A DNA stretch of 12,845 bases from Bacteroidia bacterium (GTDB taxonomy: Bacteria; Bacteroidota; Bacteroidia; Bacteroidales; GCA-2748055). Of the stretch, positions 1-8,298 are shown one piece after another. The stretch spans positions 1 through 12,845 of the forward strand of contig JAUVKN010000092.1 in NCBI GenBank assembly GCA_030596245.1, written 5' to 3'. Under the pieces are notes generated by a model. It worked only from the letters and a program-made list of their open reading frames with translations, was not told the origin of the DNA and did not search any database. Both the position numbers and the translations under genes were made by a program. Numbering within the stretch: position 1 is the first letter of the stretch; every line of letters begins with the position of its first letter.

Positions 1-494
1 GTCGAACTTACCCGTCCATGCGCCGAATGGAACTCGGGAAGTTTCTCAATCCTGAACTGATTTAACTTTGCACATTTGGCCAGTCCATCAGGATCCCCTT
101 GACGATCCCTTCCAAACCGATTATCGTAGCCCACCAGCAATATCTCTACTCCCAACCTGTTCACAAGGGACTCCTGAACAAAGTCACATGCTGTAAGGAA
201 TGCAACCTCATTATGAAATGGCACAATAATCAACTGGTCGATTCCACTGCGTTCCAACTCTCTGATTTTCTCCTCACGGTTATTCACCAGTTTAAAATTG
301 TGTGTCTCCCGGTTTAGGACAATCCTCGGATGAGGCCACAGGGTTACCACCACCGATTCCCCTCCATACTGTAAAGCCAGGGCCTTCAGATGGTCCAGGA
401 TAAACCTGTGCCCTGTATGAACCCCATCAAAAATTCCAATGGTGGCCACCGGCCGTTTCAGGGAGATGGATTCATGAATTAACGATATATTCAT
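1..494 (-). CDS. ribF: RibF, bifunctional riboflavin kinase/FAD synthetase (N-terminal part)
   Basis: Partial gene. Translation from the ATG at 494 stays open to the window edge, giving 164 residues of a protein normally about 310 long. What is visible is the FMN adenylyltransferase domain, which makes FAD from FMN and ATP in the cytoplasm. The nucleotidyltransferase signature GIFDGVHTGH lies at residues 20-29 (HxGH-type ATP site). VGYDNRFGRDRQGD at 121-134 matches the family VGxDFxFGxxRxG block. The last visible residues, GRVSS, fit the start of the conserved (V/I)SSTxIR segment. The riboflavin kinase domain would lie beyond base 1. The start is chosen because residues VATIGIFDGVH sit about 16 residues in, as usual for RibF; no clear Shine-Dalgarno precedes it. 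It diverges from glgB with 59 bases between starts and has no evident functional link to the glycogen genes. The family call is firm; only the C-terminal half is unseen. Confidence 0.95.
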   Translation of the reverse strand, partial: MNISLIHESISLKRPVATIGIFDGVHTGHRFILDHLKALALQYGGESVVVTLWPHPRIVLNRETHNFKLVNNREEKIRELERSGIDQLIIVPFHNEVAFLTACDFVQESLVNRLGVEILLVGYDNRFGRDRQGDPDGLAKCAKLNQFRIEKLPEFHSAHGRVSS

Positions 495-526
495 GCTTGG
501 TGCATAACAGATGGTGAATTAATCCC

Positions 527-534
527 CAAATTTA
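527..534 (-). promoter_or_regulatory. Candidate -7 promoter element for ribF
   Basis: Read on the minus strand this is TAAATTTG, an exact match to the Bacteroidota -7 consensus TAnnTTTG, 32 bases upstream of the ribF ATG. No convincing -33 TTTG is seen at the expected 19-21 base spacing (only an ATT-containing stretch). In AT-rich DNA such a match can occur by chance, so the assignment is tentative. The plus strand of the same gap has a weaker TAATTTTA (last base off consensus) that might serve glgB. Confidence 0.35.
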
Positions 535-553
535 ATAATTTTAAGCAGCGTTA

Positions 554-2566
554 ATGAATGATCTCGATCTCATACAAAAAGATCCCTGGCTGAAGCCCTT
601 CCGGTCCACCATTGAGCGGCGTCAGCAGAAAACAGTAGCCAGAGAAAAAGAGTTGGCCGGAGAAAGCAGCCTGCAGTCTTTTGCCAGCGGTCACCTCTAT
701 TTTGGGCTTCACAAAACCGGCGATGGCTGGATTATGCGTGAATGGGCACCCAACGCCCGGGAGATTTTCCTGGTTGGCACATTCAACGATTGGCAGGTAA
801 GGGATGATTTTCGTTTTGCAAAAATTGAGCATGGAAATTGGGAGTTTCGTTTTAAAATGGGTACAATCTCCCATAAAGACCGGTATAAACTATTGATTCG
901 GTGGGAAGGTGGAGAGGGGGAACGCATTCCGGCCTGGTGCAACAGGGTGGTGCAGGATCAGGAGACAAAAGTGTTTGATGCCCAGGTATGGATCCCGGAT
1001 ATATCCTCCTATGAATGGAAACATTCCCTTCCGGATCTGTCAGAGTTGCAACCTCTGATCTACGAAGCACATATCGGTATGGCCACTGAGGAGTACCGTG
1101 TAGGGACCTACTCAGAGTTCAGGGAGAAAGTACTACCCCACATTGTGCGTGGAGGTTACAATACTCTTCAACTCATGGCCATCCAGGAACACCCCTATTA
1201 CGGTTCTTTCGGATACCATGTATCCAACTTTTTTGCTCCCAGTTCCAGGTTCGGGACACCTGAGGAGTTAAAAGAACTCATTGATGAGGCACATAAACAT
1301 GGTCTGGCCGTGATCATGGATATCGTGCATTCTCACGCGGTTAAAAATGAGTTGGAGGGCCTTGGCCGGTTTGACGGTGATCCTGCACAATTCTTTCATG
1401 GAGATCACAGGCGGGAACATGTAGCCTGGGATTCGCTCTGTTTTGACTATGGCAAAAATGAGGTGTCACATTTCCTTCTTTCCAACGTAAACTATTGGCT
1501 CACCGAATTCAGGTTTGACGGATTCAGATTCGACGGGGTCACCAGTATGTTGTACTATGACCATGGACTGGAACGGGATTTCACCAGTTATGATTTCTAT
1601 TTTGACGGGGGACAGGACGAAGATGCCATCACATACCTCTCACTGGCCAACAAAATGATGCAGGAGATCAGACCGGGAGCCATTTCCATTGCAGAGGATA
1701 TGAGTGGGTATCCGGGACTGGCAGTACCTGTTAAACATGGTGGGATTGGATTTAATTTTCGCCTGGCCATGGGAACCCCTGATTACTGGATCAAAACCAT
1801 CAAAGAGCGATCGGATGAAGGGTGGAACATGCAGGAGATTTTCCACGAACTGACTTCCAAAAGGGCCGATGAAAAAACCATTGGATATGCCGAATCCCAT
1901 GATCAGGCACTGGTGGGAGATAAAACAATTGTGTTCAGGTTGATCGACCAGGAGATGTATTGGCACATGAAAAAAGATTCCGGCAACCTGGTGGTGGACC
2001 GGGGAATGGCCCTGCACAAGATGATCCGACTGATCACTGCAGCCACTGCAGGCAACGGGTACCTTAATTTCATGGGCAATGAGTTTGGTCACCCCGAATG
2101 GATTGATTTTCCAAGGGAAGGGAATGACTGGTCTTACCAGTACGCCCGGCGCCAGTGGAGCCTCATTAAAAACCGTGATCTCAGATATCACTTCCTTTCA
2201 GATTTCGACATGGAAATGATCAGGTTGATTGTGCAACACGGCATCTACAGCGGCTATTGTAATCATGTGAAATCCGACCAGCATGATCTTGTCATTGCTT
2301 TCGAACGGCACGGATTGTTGTTCGTATTTAATTTCCACCCGGAAAACTCCTATACCGATTACGGACTGGCCGTAGATGCTGGTAAGTACAAAACGCTACT
2401 CTGTTCGGACCAACTCGAATTTGGCGGTTTTAATCGATTTGACACTGGTATGATCCATCGCTCCATGGTTGAGCACTCTTTTGGGTTGAAACACAACCTG
2501 AAGCTTTACCTTCCGTCAAGAACGGCTATAGTATTATTGCGCCAGGATATCCCGAGGATCAGATAA
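554..2566 (+). CDS. glgB: 1,4-alpha-glucan (glycogen) branching enzyme, GH13, eukaryote-like subfamily
   Basis: This 670-residue enzyme cuts alpha-1,4 glucan chains and rejoins the ends in alpha-1,6 linkage, creating glycogen branches in the cytoplasm. A CBM48-like N-domain (about residues 45-145, with WAPNA and VGTFNDW) precedes a GH13 barrel (about 165-520) and a C-terminal beta domain. Catalytic residues are all visible: region I DIVHSHAVKN (D256, H259), nucleophile D327 in GFRFDGVTSM, acid/base E381 in AEDMSG, and the transition-state Asp D450 in YAESHD. MGNEFGHPEW (507-516) is also typical. The wording FRFDGVTSMLYYDHG and the following AEDMSG block resemble eukaryotic GBE1 more than classical bacterial GlgB, where the corresponding block reads LRVDAVASM. 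There is no signal peptide. The start is 59 bases from the divergent ribF start, and the gene converges on the fusion gene with 33 bases between stops. It is transcribed separately from the other glycogen genes. Function is highly secure. Confidence 0.97.
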   Translation: MNDLDLIQKDPWLKPFRSTIERRQQKTVAREKELAGESSLQSFASGHLYFGLHKTGDGWIMREWAPNAREIFLVGTFNDWQVRDDFRFAKIEHGNWEFRFKMGTISHKDRYKLLIRWEGGEGERIPAWCNRVVQDQETKVFDAQVWIPDISSYEWKHSLPDLSELQPLIYEAHIGMATEEYRVGTYSEFREKVLPHIVRGGYNTLQLMAIQEHPYYGSFGYHVSNFFAPSSRFGTPEELKELIDEAHKHGLAVIMDIVHSHAVKNELEGLGRFDGDPAQFFHGDHRREHVAWDSLCFDYGKNEVSHFLLSNVNYWLTEFRFDGFRFDGVTSMLYYDHGLERDFTSYDFYFDGGQDEDAITYLSLANKMMQEIRPGAISIAEDMSGYPGLAVPVKHGGIGFNFRLAMGTPDYWIKTIKERSDEGWNMQEIFHELTSKRADEKTIGYAESHDQALVGDKTIVFRLIDQEMYWHMKKDSGNLVVDRGMALHKMIRLITAATAGNGYLNFMGNEFGHPEWIDFPREGNDWSYQYARRQWSLIKNRDLRYHFLSDFDMEMIRLIVQHGIYSGYCNHVKSDQHDLVIAFERHGLLFVFNFHPENSYTDYGLAVDAGKYKTLLCSDQLEFGGFNRFDTGMIHRSMVEHSFGLKHNLKLYLPSRTAIVLLRQDIPRIR

Positions 2567-2599
2567 CACGATAGTTAACTGCAGGTACCAAAAATTACA

Positions 2600-5500
2600 T
2601 TAGATCCATCGCACCAGTGGGAAATCCATCCGGTGGGGAATTGATCTGTGTTTTGGGAAGATTCGGAGCCCTATATCGAACAATCCGGTTTCATCCACCC
2701 TCTGCACGAAAGTATATTCAGCGATTGAACCTTCACTTTTGGTACATTCAAATTCCTGGGTGCCCCTGAATACTGATTGTTCATGCCCTCCAGCAGTTTT
2801 GGTGTGGACCATCTCTACTCCGATCTCACCGGCAGACAATCCATTCACATCAAGTACCACCCGACCTGTATAGGTTTTTCCAACCTTAAACTCTTCACGG
2901 ATCACATCCGGGATATCATATTCAAGTACTTTGATATTTTTCCAATGCGTGAGGATCCTGTGTTTCCACCGGGCCAACTCTTTGGGCATCTGGTAATCCC
3001 TCTCCCTGAGCTTTAACGATCGTTCATACAGCTTCATGTAAAACCTGTCGATATAATCACGAAGCATTCGGTTCATGGTGAATTCAGGAGCTACATGGGC
3101 AATGGTATTGCGAATCATTCCCACCCAATCCTCAGGAATATCATTTCCATTTCGTCGGTAAAATTTCTCCGTAATGTCATTTTCCAGGAGTGTATAAATA
3201 CGCTCCGCATCCAATTCATCCTGTAATTCCTGATTGCCAAAGGATCGTTCGATGGGCAGTGCCCAACCCGCATCTTCACGGTACCCCTCTGCCCACCATC
3301 CATCCAACACACTGAAATGCATGGTTCCGTTCATCACAGCCTTTTCACCGCTTGTACCTGATGCTTCAAGTGGACGGGTGGGTGTATTCATCCAGATATC
3401 CACACCCCTGACCAGCATCTTTGCCAGTTGAATATCATAGTTCTGCAGGAACACGATCTTTCCTATAAATTCGGGCCTCTTGGAAATACCCACGATCATT
3501 TTGATCAGGTCCTGTCCGGGAATATCCCTGGGGTGGGCCTTTCCGGCAAAAACAAACTGAACCGGTTTTTCAGGATTATTCACAATCCTGGCCAGACGAT
3601 CCAGGTCCCTGAAAAGCAGGTGTGCACGTTTGTAGGTTGCAAATCTTCGGGCAAACCCGATGGTGAGTGCATCTTTATTGAGGGCTGTTGAGATCTCCAA
3701 CATCTGTCCGGGATTGTCCATCATCCGCATGGATACTACAGAAAGTCGATCCTTGATATGGTTGATCAGTTCCTCTCTTTCCTCTGATTTCAGGTCCCAG
3801 ATCTCACGATCGGGAACCAGTTTGATCCTGTCCCACATAATCCGGTCTTCCTGCCTGGAATAGCAATCCTCACCAAACCTCTTTTCGTACAGTTTTTTCC
3901 ATTTCGGTCCCAGCCATGTTGGTAAATGTACTCCGTTGGTCACAAATCCTACATGCAGCTCATCAGCCAGGTACCCAGGCCAGAGTCCGGTGAACAAATC
4001 CCGTGAAACCTGTCCGTGCAGCTTGCTAACGCCATTGACCTCCTGGGAAAGTTTTACCGCCAGTATACTCATGGAAAACTTCTCATCCATGTGGTTAGGA
4101 TGGTATCTTCCCAGATTCATGAATTGATTCCAGGTGATCTGTAGTCGTTCGGGGTAGTGAGCGATATATGTGCGAAGCAGGTCCTCCTCGAATGAATCGT
4201 GTCCGGCAGGAACTGGAGTATGAGTGGTAAAGAGGCTCGATCCGCGAACCACCTCCATGGCCTCCGGATATGTCATGTTCTCTCTGTGTATATATTCCTG
4301 CAACCTCTCGAGACTTGTGAAGGCCGCATGTCCCTCATTACAATGATACAGATCGGTATCCAGACCAATGCTCCTTAATGCCCTGATACCCCCAATCCCT
4401 AAAAGTATCTCCTGTTTCAGCCTGTTTTCATTATCCCCACCATAGAGGTTATGGGTAATACCCCGGTCGCCTTCCTGATTGGCCTCATAATCGGTATCCA
4501 GAAGGTAAAGCGGAACCCTTCCTACCTGGACCTTCCAGATCCGTGCAAACAGTGTTCGTCCAGGAAGAACAATCTGCACACTCTTCCAGTTTCCCTCTTC
4601 ATCCCTGACCGGTGTTACCGGAAGCCTCGAAAAATCCTGTGCATCACTGAGGGCCACCTGTTCTCCACCGGCAGAAATGACCTGACGGAAATACCCAAAG
4701 CGATATAGCAATCCGATCCCAACCAACGGAATGTTATAGTCGCTCGCCTCCTTCAGGTAATCTCCGGCAAGAAGGCCCAGTCCCCCGGAAAAAGTCTTTA
4801 GCGAATTGTGTATTCCATATTCCATGCTGAAATAGGAAATGGTAGGCATCCCCTCTTTAGGCTTTTCAGCCATATATGCAGAAAAATTACCATGTACTTT
4901 TTGCAAACGACCTATAAAGGATTTGTCTCTTTCAAGTTTCTTTAAAGTATCATAAGGTAGCCGCTCCAGCATCTCCACAGGATTTTCCCTGACGTCATTC
5001 CACAATGCTTCATCGATGGATGAAAACAGGTCGATGGCATCCTGGGTCCATGACCACCACAAATTGCGGGAGAGTTCTTCAAGTGGCTTCAACTTATCAG
5101 GAATGGACTGCTGCACCAGGACTCTTCTCCAATGAGGATGAATATCCACCAATGCCTGCTCAGTTTCAGGAAGTTTCTCAATACGCTCCTTTTCGTAATA
5201 AGTGGATTCCTTACCAGAACCACTTTCAATGGCCCGGTCAAATGCCTGCCAGTAGTGGCTAATAAGGTTCTCCCAAAGAGCGATCCTGGAGATGGAATAT
5301 GCCCCAACCCTCTCTTTGTCCTTCGATTCACCTTCCATTTTACACTGTTTCAGGATCGCCTGGCTGATGCCCTTCACCACATCGCTGTCATTGAAATCAT
5401 CCCTGGGGATCACTGTAATTCCCGCTACTTCCTTCTTGTACTCACTGTTCACCCATAATCCAAAGCCGGTAAGGGTAGTTGTAACAGTTGGAATACTGAA

Positions 5501-6835
5501 GGCCAGGCTCTCAAGGGGGGTATATCCCCATGGTTCATAATAGGAGGGAAAGATGGTGAGGTCCAGACCTATCAAAACATCGTAATAGGAAAGGTTAAAT
5601 ACTCCATCATTTCCATTCAGATAGGAGGGGACAAAAACAACCTTTACGCGGTCATCCTTCCCGTTATTTAAACCGTTACTGTGTATCCGGTTCAGGATAG
5701 GGTCGTGTTCTGAATAGTGAAGATTATGGGTGAGATGCTTCTCTTGCAGGTCATGCTCAACCTTCTTATTAAGAACTCCCAACAGGTCACGTCGCGGACC
5801 ATAATGGTTGGCCGGGATCAGGATAAATGCCACTATATTGCCGGAACATTTTTTGTTCCTGTTCAATTCACCAAGGGCATCAATAAAGAGATCAATCCCC
5901 TTGTTCTTGAATTCATACCTGCCACTGGTAGCCAGCAGCAATGCATCCTCAGGTATCTGCTCACCCGTTAACGCTAAAGCTACATCCAGCATCTTTTTCC
6001 TTGCAATTTGACGCTTCTGATCAAAATCTTCTTTCCCGGGAACAAAACTGTCTTCAAATCCATTGGGAACTACCACATCAACCTCTCTTTCATGGAATTG
6101 ACGGCACTCCTTAGCTGTCAATTCACTCACAGTGGTAAAAGCATCTGCATGCTTGCCAGCCAGTTTTTCAAGAGAGTGTTTCGAAATAATATTCAACTCC
6201 CTGGCCTTATGGTCACCATTCAGGTGATTCAAGTTGCTATAAAGGGCCTGGTTGTTACCGGCTATGGATCGTCCAACTGAGGTAGCATGGGTGGTAAAAA
6301 CAGTGCCAACACGTGGCTGATGCTGTTCAATGTATAAAAGTCCGGCCCCGGTTTGCCACTCGTGGAACTGGGCCACAAGATTTTTCTCTTCAAGCTCATA
6401 ATACCTGGAAAAATTTTCGATTACCCTTCCGGCAGCATAACCAAACAGAGCTGGCTCAACGTAATCCCATTGGCCATTTATGGAATCGAGTTTATAAGTT
6501 TCCCAAAGATCCTTAAAAATGTCGTCCTTCTGATTGAAAAAGGTGGTGAAATCAAGTACCACCGCTACAGGTCTCCCGGCGATTTTCCATCTACCAATCC
6601 TCACACGGATTCCGTCTTTGGCTGCATTTTCTTTCCAATCAGGAAAGAGGCTATTGTCTTCCTCAAATTCAGGATGTTCCTCATTCTCCCTCCATACATC
6701 AGGGCCAATGGTAATATACTGGTCGGACAGCTCCTTCACCAATGAGAGTGCCTTTGTGGAGATCACTGTATGGATCCCTCCGATTTTATTACATACTTCC
6801 CAACTAACCTCGAATAAATAATCAGGTCTATTCAT
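2600..6835 (-). CDS. Fused GT3 glycogen synthase and GT35 alpha-glucan phosphorylase
   Basis: One uninterrupted 1411-residue frame carries two enzymes. Residues 1 to about 530 are a GYS-type (GT3) synthase: FEVSWEVCNKIGG (8-20), FHEW (157-160), TTHATSVGR (181-189), SGRYEFKNKG (304-313, nucleotide-binding Arg/Lys), and SYYEPWGYTPLE (431-442), with the retaining E-x7-E pair E434/E442. GT3 enzymes normally use UDP-glucose. A linker (about 535-575) leads to a DUF3417-like helical segment (about 580-645, NLWWSW) and a short-type GT35 phosphorylase, which releases glucose-1-phosphate: SMEYGIHNSL (670-679), THTPVPAGHD (871-880), TNGVHLPTW (966-974), phosphate-site R1064/K1069 in RRFATYKRA, and the PLP lysine K1165 in EASGTSGEKAVMNG. 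A beta-rich C-terminal domain ends in FPLVRW, as in other short GT35 enzymes. No signal peptide is seen. It is the last gene of the operon, 23 bases after the GH57 stop, with purine-rich AGAGAAGG directly before the ATG. Both halves keep their key residues, so both are probably active. Confidence 0.95.
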   Translation of the reverse strand: MNRPDYLFEVSWEVCNKIGGIHTVISTKALSLVKELSDQYITIGPDVWRENEEHPEFEEDNSLFPDWKENAAKDGIRVRIGRWKIAGRPVAVVLDFTTFFNQKDDIFKDLWETYKLDSINGQWDYVEPALFGYAAGRVIENFSRYYELEEKNLVAQFHEWQTGAGLLYIEQHQPRVGTVFTTHATSVGRSIAGNNQALYSNLNHLNGDHKARELNIISKHSLEKLAGKHADAFTTVSELTAKECRQFHEREVDVVVPNGFEDSFVPGKEDFDQKRQIARKKMLDVALALTGEQIPEDALLLATSGRYEFKNKGIDLFIDALGELNRNKKCSGNIVAFILIPANHYGPRRDLLGVLNKKVEHDLQEKHLTHNLHYSEHDPILNRIHSNGLNNGKDDRVKVVFVPSYLNGNDGVFNLSYYDVLIGLDLTIFPSYYEPWGYTPLESLAFSIPTVTTTLTGFGLWVNSEYKKEVAGITVIPRDDFNDSDVVKGISQAILKQCKMEGESKDKERVGAYSISRIALWENLISHYWQAFDRAIESGSGKESTYYEKERIEKLPETEQALVDIHPHWRRVLVQQSIPDKLKPLEELSRNLWWSWTQDAIDLFSSIDEALWNDVRENPVEMLERLPYDTLKKLERDKSFIGRLQKVHGNFSAYMAEKPKEGMPTISYFSMEYGIHNSLKTFSGGLGLLAGDYLKEASDYNIPLVGIGLLYRFGYFRQVISAGGEQVALSDAQDFSRLPVTPVRDEEGNWKSVQIVLPGRTLFARIWKVQVGRVPLYLLDTDYEANQEGDRGITHNLYGGDNENRLKQEILLGIGGIRALRSIGLDTDLYHCNEGHAAFTSLERLQEYIHRENMTYPEAMEVVRGSSLFTTHTPVPAGHDSFEEDLLRTYIAHYPERLQITWNQFMNLGRYHPNHMDEKFSMSILAVKLSQEVNGVSKLHGQVSRDLFTGLWPGYLADELHVGFVTNGVHLPTWLGPKWKKLYEKRFGEDCYSRQEDRIMWDRIKLVPDREIWDLKSEEREELINHIKDRLSVVSMRMMDNPGQMLEISTALNKDALTIGFARRFATYKRAHLLFRDLDRLARIVNNPEKPVQFVFAGKAHPRDIPGQDLIKMIVGISKRPEFIGKIVFLQNYDIQLAKMLVRGVDIWMNTPTRPLEASGTSGEKAVMNGTMHFSVLDGWWAEGYREDAGWALPIERSFGNQELQDELDAERIYTLLENDITEKFYRRNGNDIPEDWVGMIRNTIAHVAPEFTMNRMLRDYIDRFYMKLYERSLKLRERDYQMPKELARWKHRILTHWKNIKVLEYDIPDVIREEFKVGKTYTGRVVLDVNGLSAGEIGVEMVHTKTAGGHEQSVFRGTQEFECTKSEGSIAEYTFVQRVDETGLFDIGLRIFPKHRSIPHRMDFPLVRWI

Positions 6836-6858
6836 CCTTCTCTTATGTTTCTGAAATT

Positions 6859-8274
6859 TTAACTTTTCTTTTTGGCAGCCGTGCTCTTCTTCGCAGCCGT
6901 GCTCTTCTTCGCAGCTGTACTCTTCTTCGCAGCTGTACTCTTCTTCGCAGCTGTACTCTTCTTCGCAGCTGTACTCTTCTTCTTCGCAGGTACTTTCGTT
7001 GCAAGGCGCTTTTCAAGTTTCTCCAATTGCTCATCCTTCTCCTTAATGATCTTGCTCAGCCTGGCCACATCATCATGCACTTCAGCCTGGACAGCCGCAT
7101 TGACCCGGATCTCAAAATCACTCAGGACATTCATGTAGTTGATGAAAGCATCATAGGGAGTATCGTAAGGATTGAAATAGGAATGTACCTCACCATCGGA
7201 GAAAAATTTTGTGGACATGTAGTAGAAATGGTCACTTACCTGCAGAAAAGAAAAGTCCTGTTTAATCGCATCATCATCGGTAGAGTAGACCTTTTCGCCC
7301 AGGGAATATAACTTTTCAAATGCTTCATGCTGCATTTCATTTCCAAGCCAGGCAGTAAGATCACGCTCTTCATCGGCCCATGATATTGGATTGGGTACAT
7401 TGGCAGCTGAAATGACCTGCAGGTTATCAGCCACTTCAGAAGGAGTGCTGAAAGTGAATGGAGAATTTCTGAAAACGCTGTCAGGAAGGGCTCTCAGGAA
7501 ATCAAATATACCGGTCTCTTTCCATTGATGTTCCCCAAAGGTCTCGTAATCCATGAACAGGTTGATCACCTCCTCTTCTTCAGGGGTCTGATTCAGCCAG
7601 TCCACGAATTTATCGGCAGTAAGGGGGTACTCCGGCCATCCCTTATTGGAAAATCTGAACGCAATATCATCGCTAAGTTTGAAATTCTTTAGCAGTAGTT
7701 TCAGTTTGGGATTGATTGCATTGCAATAGAGATAATTAGGGCTTTTCCATCCCAACACATGCTTTGCTCCTTCAGTCAGCATGGCTTTATATCCCATGTC
7801 AGCCACCATGGCACCAATCTCATCTGAGTAAACCAGCTCGGTATTCCTGAAAACTTTTGGCTCCTGACCAAAATTTTCCCTGATCAGGGCCCTGTGTGCA
7901 GTTACCTGTCGTTCGAACTCCTCCCGGCCTTTTAACGAACTTAGTGAATGAGCGTATGTCTCCGAAAGAAACTCAACCTGACCTGTTTCCGCCAGCTTCC
8001 TGAAACTATCCAGCACCTCCGGTGCGTAAAGTTTGAATTGTTCCATGGCTATCCCTGAGATGGAGAAGGCAATTTTAAACTGGCCCGCATGTTTTTGGAT
8101 CAACTCCAGCATCAATGCATTGGCAGGCAGGTAACATTTCTGAGCCACTTTATGAAGGATCGACTCATTGGAGTAATCATCATAATAATAATGATCATTC
8201 CCGATATCGAAGAATCGATATCTTCTGAACCTGAAGGGCTGATGGACCTGGAAATATAAACAAATGGTTCTCAT
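6859..8274 (-). CDS. GH57 alpha-amylase/4-alpha-glucanotransferase-type enzyme with Lys-rich repeat tail
   Basis: This 471-residue cytoplasmic enzyme of family GH57 acts on alpha-1,4-glucans by hydrolysis or chain transfer; sequence alone does not settle which. The barrel starts at once with YFQVHQPFRFRRYRF (region 1, H11-Q12-P13). FRNTELVYSDE (142-152) carries the likely nucleophile E146, and FMDYETFGEH (240-249) the likely acid/base D242. Residues about 395-426 (RLSKIIKEKDEQLEKLEKRL) have coiled-coil heptads. The C-terminus (430-471) is a low-complexity tail, six STAA blocks separated by Lys pairs, with 16 lysines and no acidic residue, encoded by 18-bp tandem repeats. No secretion signal is present. 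It lies between the GT4 gene (24-base gap) and the fusion gene (23-base gap), so co-transcription is likely. Its place beside a debranching enzyme that lacks a transferase domain suggests it may supply the transferase step. The family call is firm, the activity open. Confidence 0.92.
   Translation of the reverse strand: MRTICLYFQVHQPFRFRRYRFFDIGNDHYYYDDYSNESILHKVAQKCYLPANALMLELIQKHAGQFKIAFSISGIAMEQFKLYAPEVLDSFRKLAETGQVEFLSETYAHSLSSLKGREEFERQVTAHRALIRENFGQEPKVFRNTELVYSDEIGAMVADMGYKAMLTEGAKHVLGWKSPNYLYCNAINPKLKLLLKNFKLSDDIAFRFSNKGWPEYPLTADKFVDWLNQTPEEEEVINLFMDYETFGEHQWKETGIFDFLRALPDSVFRNSPFTFSTPSEVADNLQVISAANVPNPISWADEERDLTAWLGNEMQHEAFEKLYSLGEKVYSTDDDAIKQDFSFLQVSDHFYYMSTKFFSDGEVHSYFNPYDTPYDAFINYMNVLSDFEIRVNAAVQAEVHDDVARLSKIIKEKDEQLEKLEKRLATKVPAKKKSTAAKKSTAAKKSTAAKKSTAAKKSTAAKKSTAAKKKS
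6874..6981 (-). repeat. Six 18-bp in-frame tandem repeats encoding the KKSTAA tail
   Basis: Six consecutive 18-base units start at 6874, 6892, 6910, 6928, 6946 and 6964. On the plus strand the unit is cgcagctgtactcttctt. The last four are identical. The unit at 6892 differs at two bases and the unit at 6874 at three. Each unit encodes Lys-Lys-Ser-Thr-Ala-Ala read on the minus strand. Because the unit is a multiple of three, slippage would change tail length without breaking the frame. The identical codons indicate recent duplication and not selection on the protein alone. Confidence 0.97.
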
Positions 8275-8298
8275 ACGAAACGTTATAGGTTTACTGAT

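Noticed and set aside
99..317. Small plus-strand frame near the window start
   Set aside because: It is antisense to ribF, whose minus-strand translation carries the GIFDGVHTGH and VGYDNRFG motifs.
1640..2191. 183-codon minus-strand open frame opposite glgB
   Set aside because: It overlaps the catalytic core of glgB (E381 and D450 region), and its translation shows no recognisable fold.
2567..2599. Possible bidirectional terminator between the convergent glgB and fusion genes
   Set aside because: The 33 bases contain overlapping short palindromes (AGTTAACT, CTGCAG, GGTACC) but no stem with a loop followed by a T-run on either strand. I cannot support a terminator call.
5200..5300. Possible frameshift or artificial join between the synthase and phosphorylase halves
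   Set aside because: The linker reads through in one frame with normal composition and no stop, and motifs on both sides are intact, so it appears to be a genuine fusion.
6843..7034. Minus-strand frame of Arg-rich repeats (LRRRVQ units)
   Set aside because: It is a shifted frame of the same 18-bp repeats, overlapping the GH57 gene on the same strand. The GH57 frame extends through a coherent family domain; this one does not.
6872..7138. Plus-strand frame with repeated hydrophobic AAVLFF units, resembling a multi-pass membrane peptide
   Set aside because: It is the complement of the KKSTAA tandem repeats of the GH57 gene. The hydrophobicity follows from reading Lys/Ala/Ser codons on the opposite strand, with no promoter or family match.
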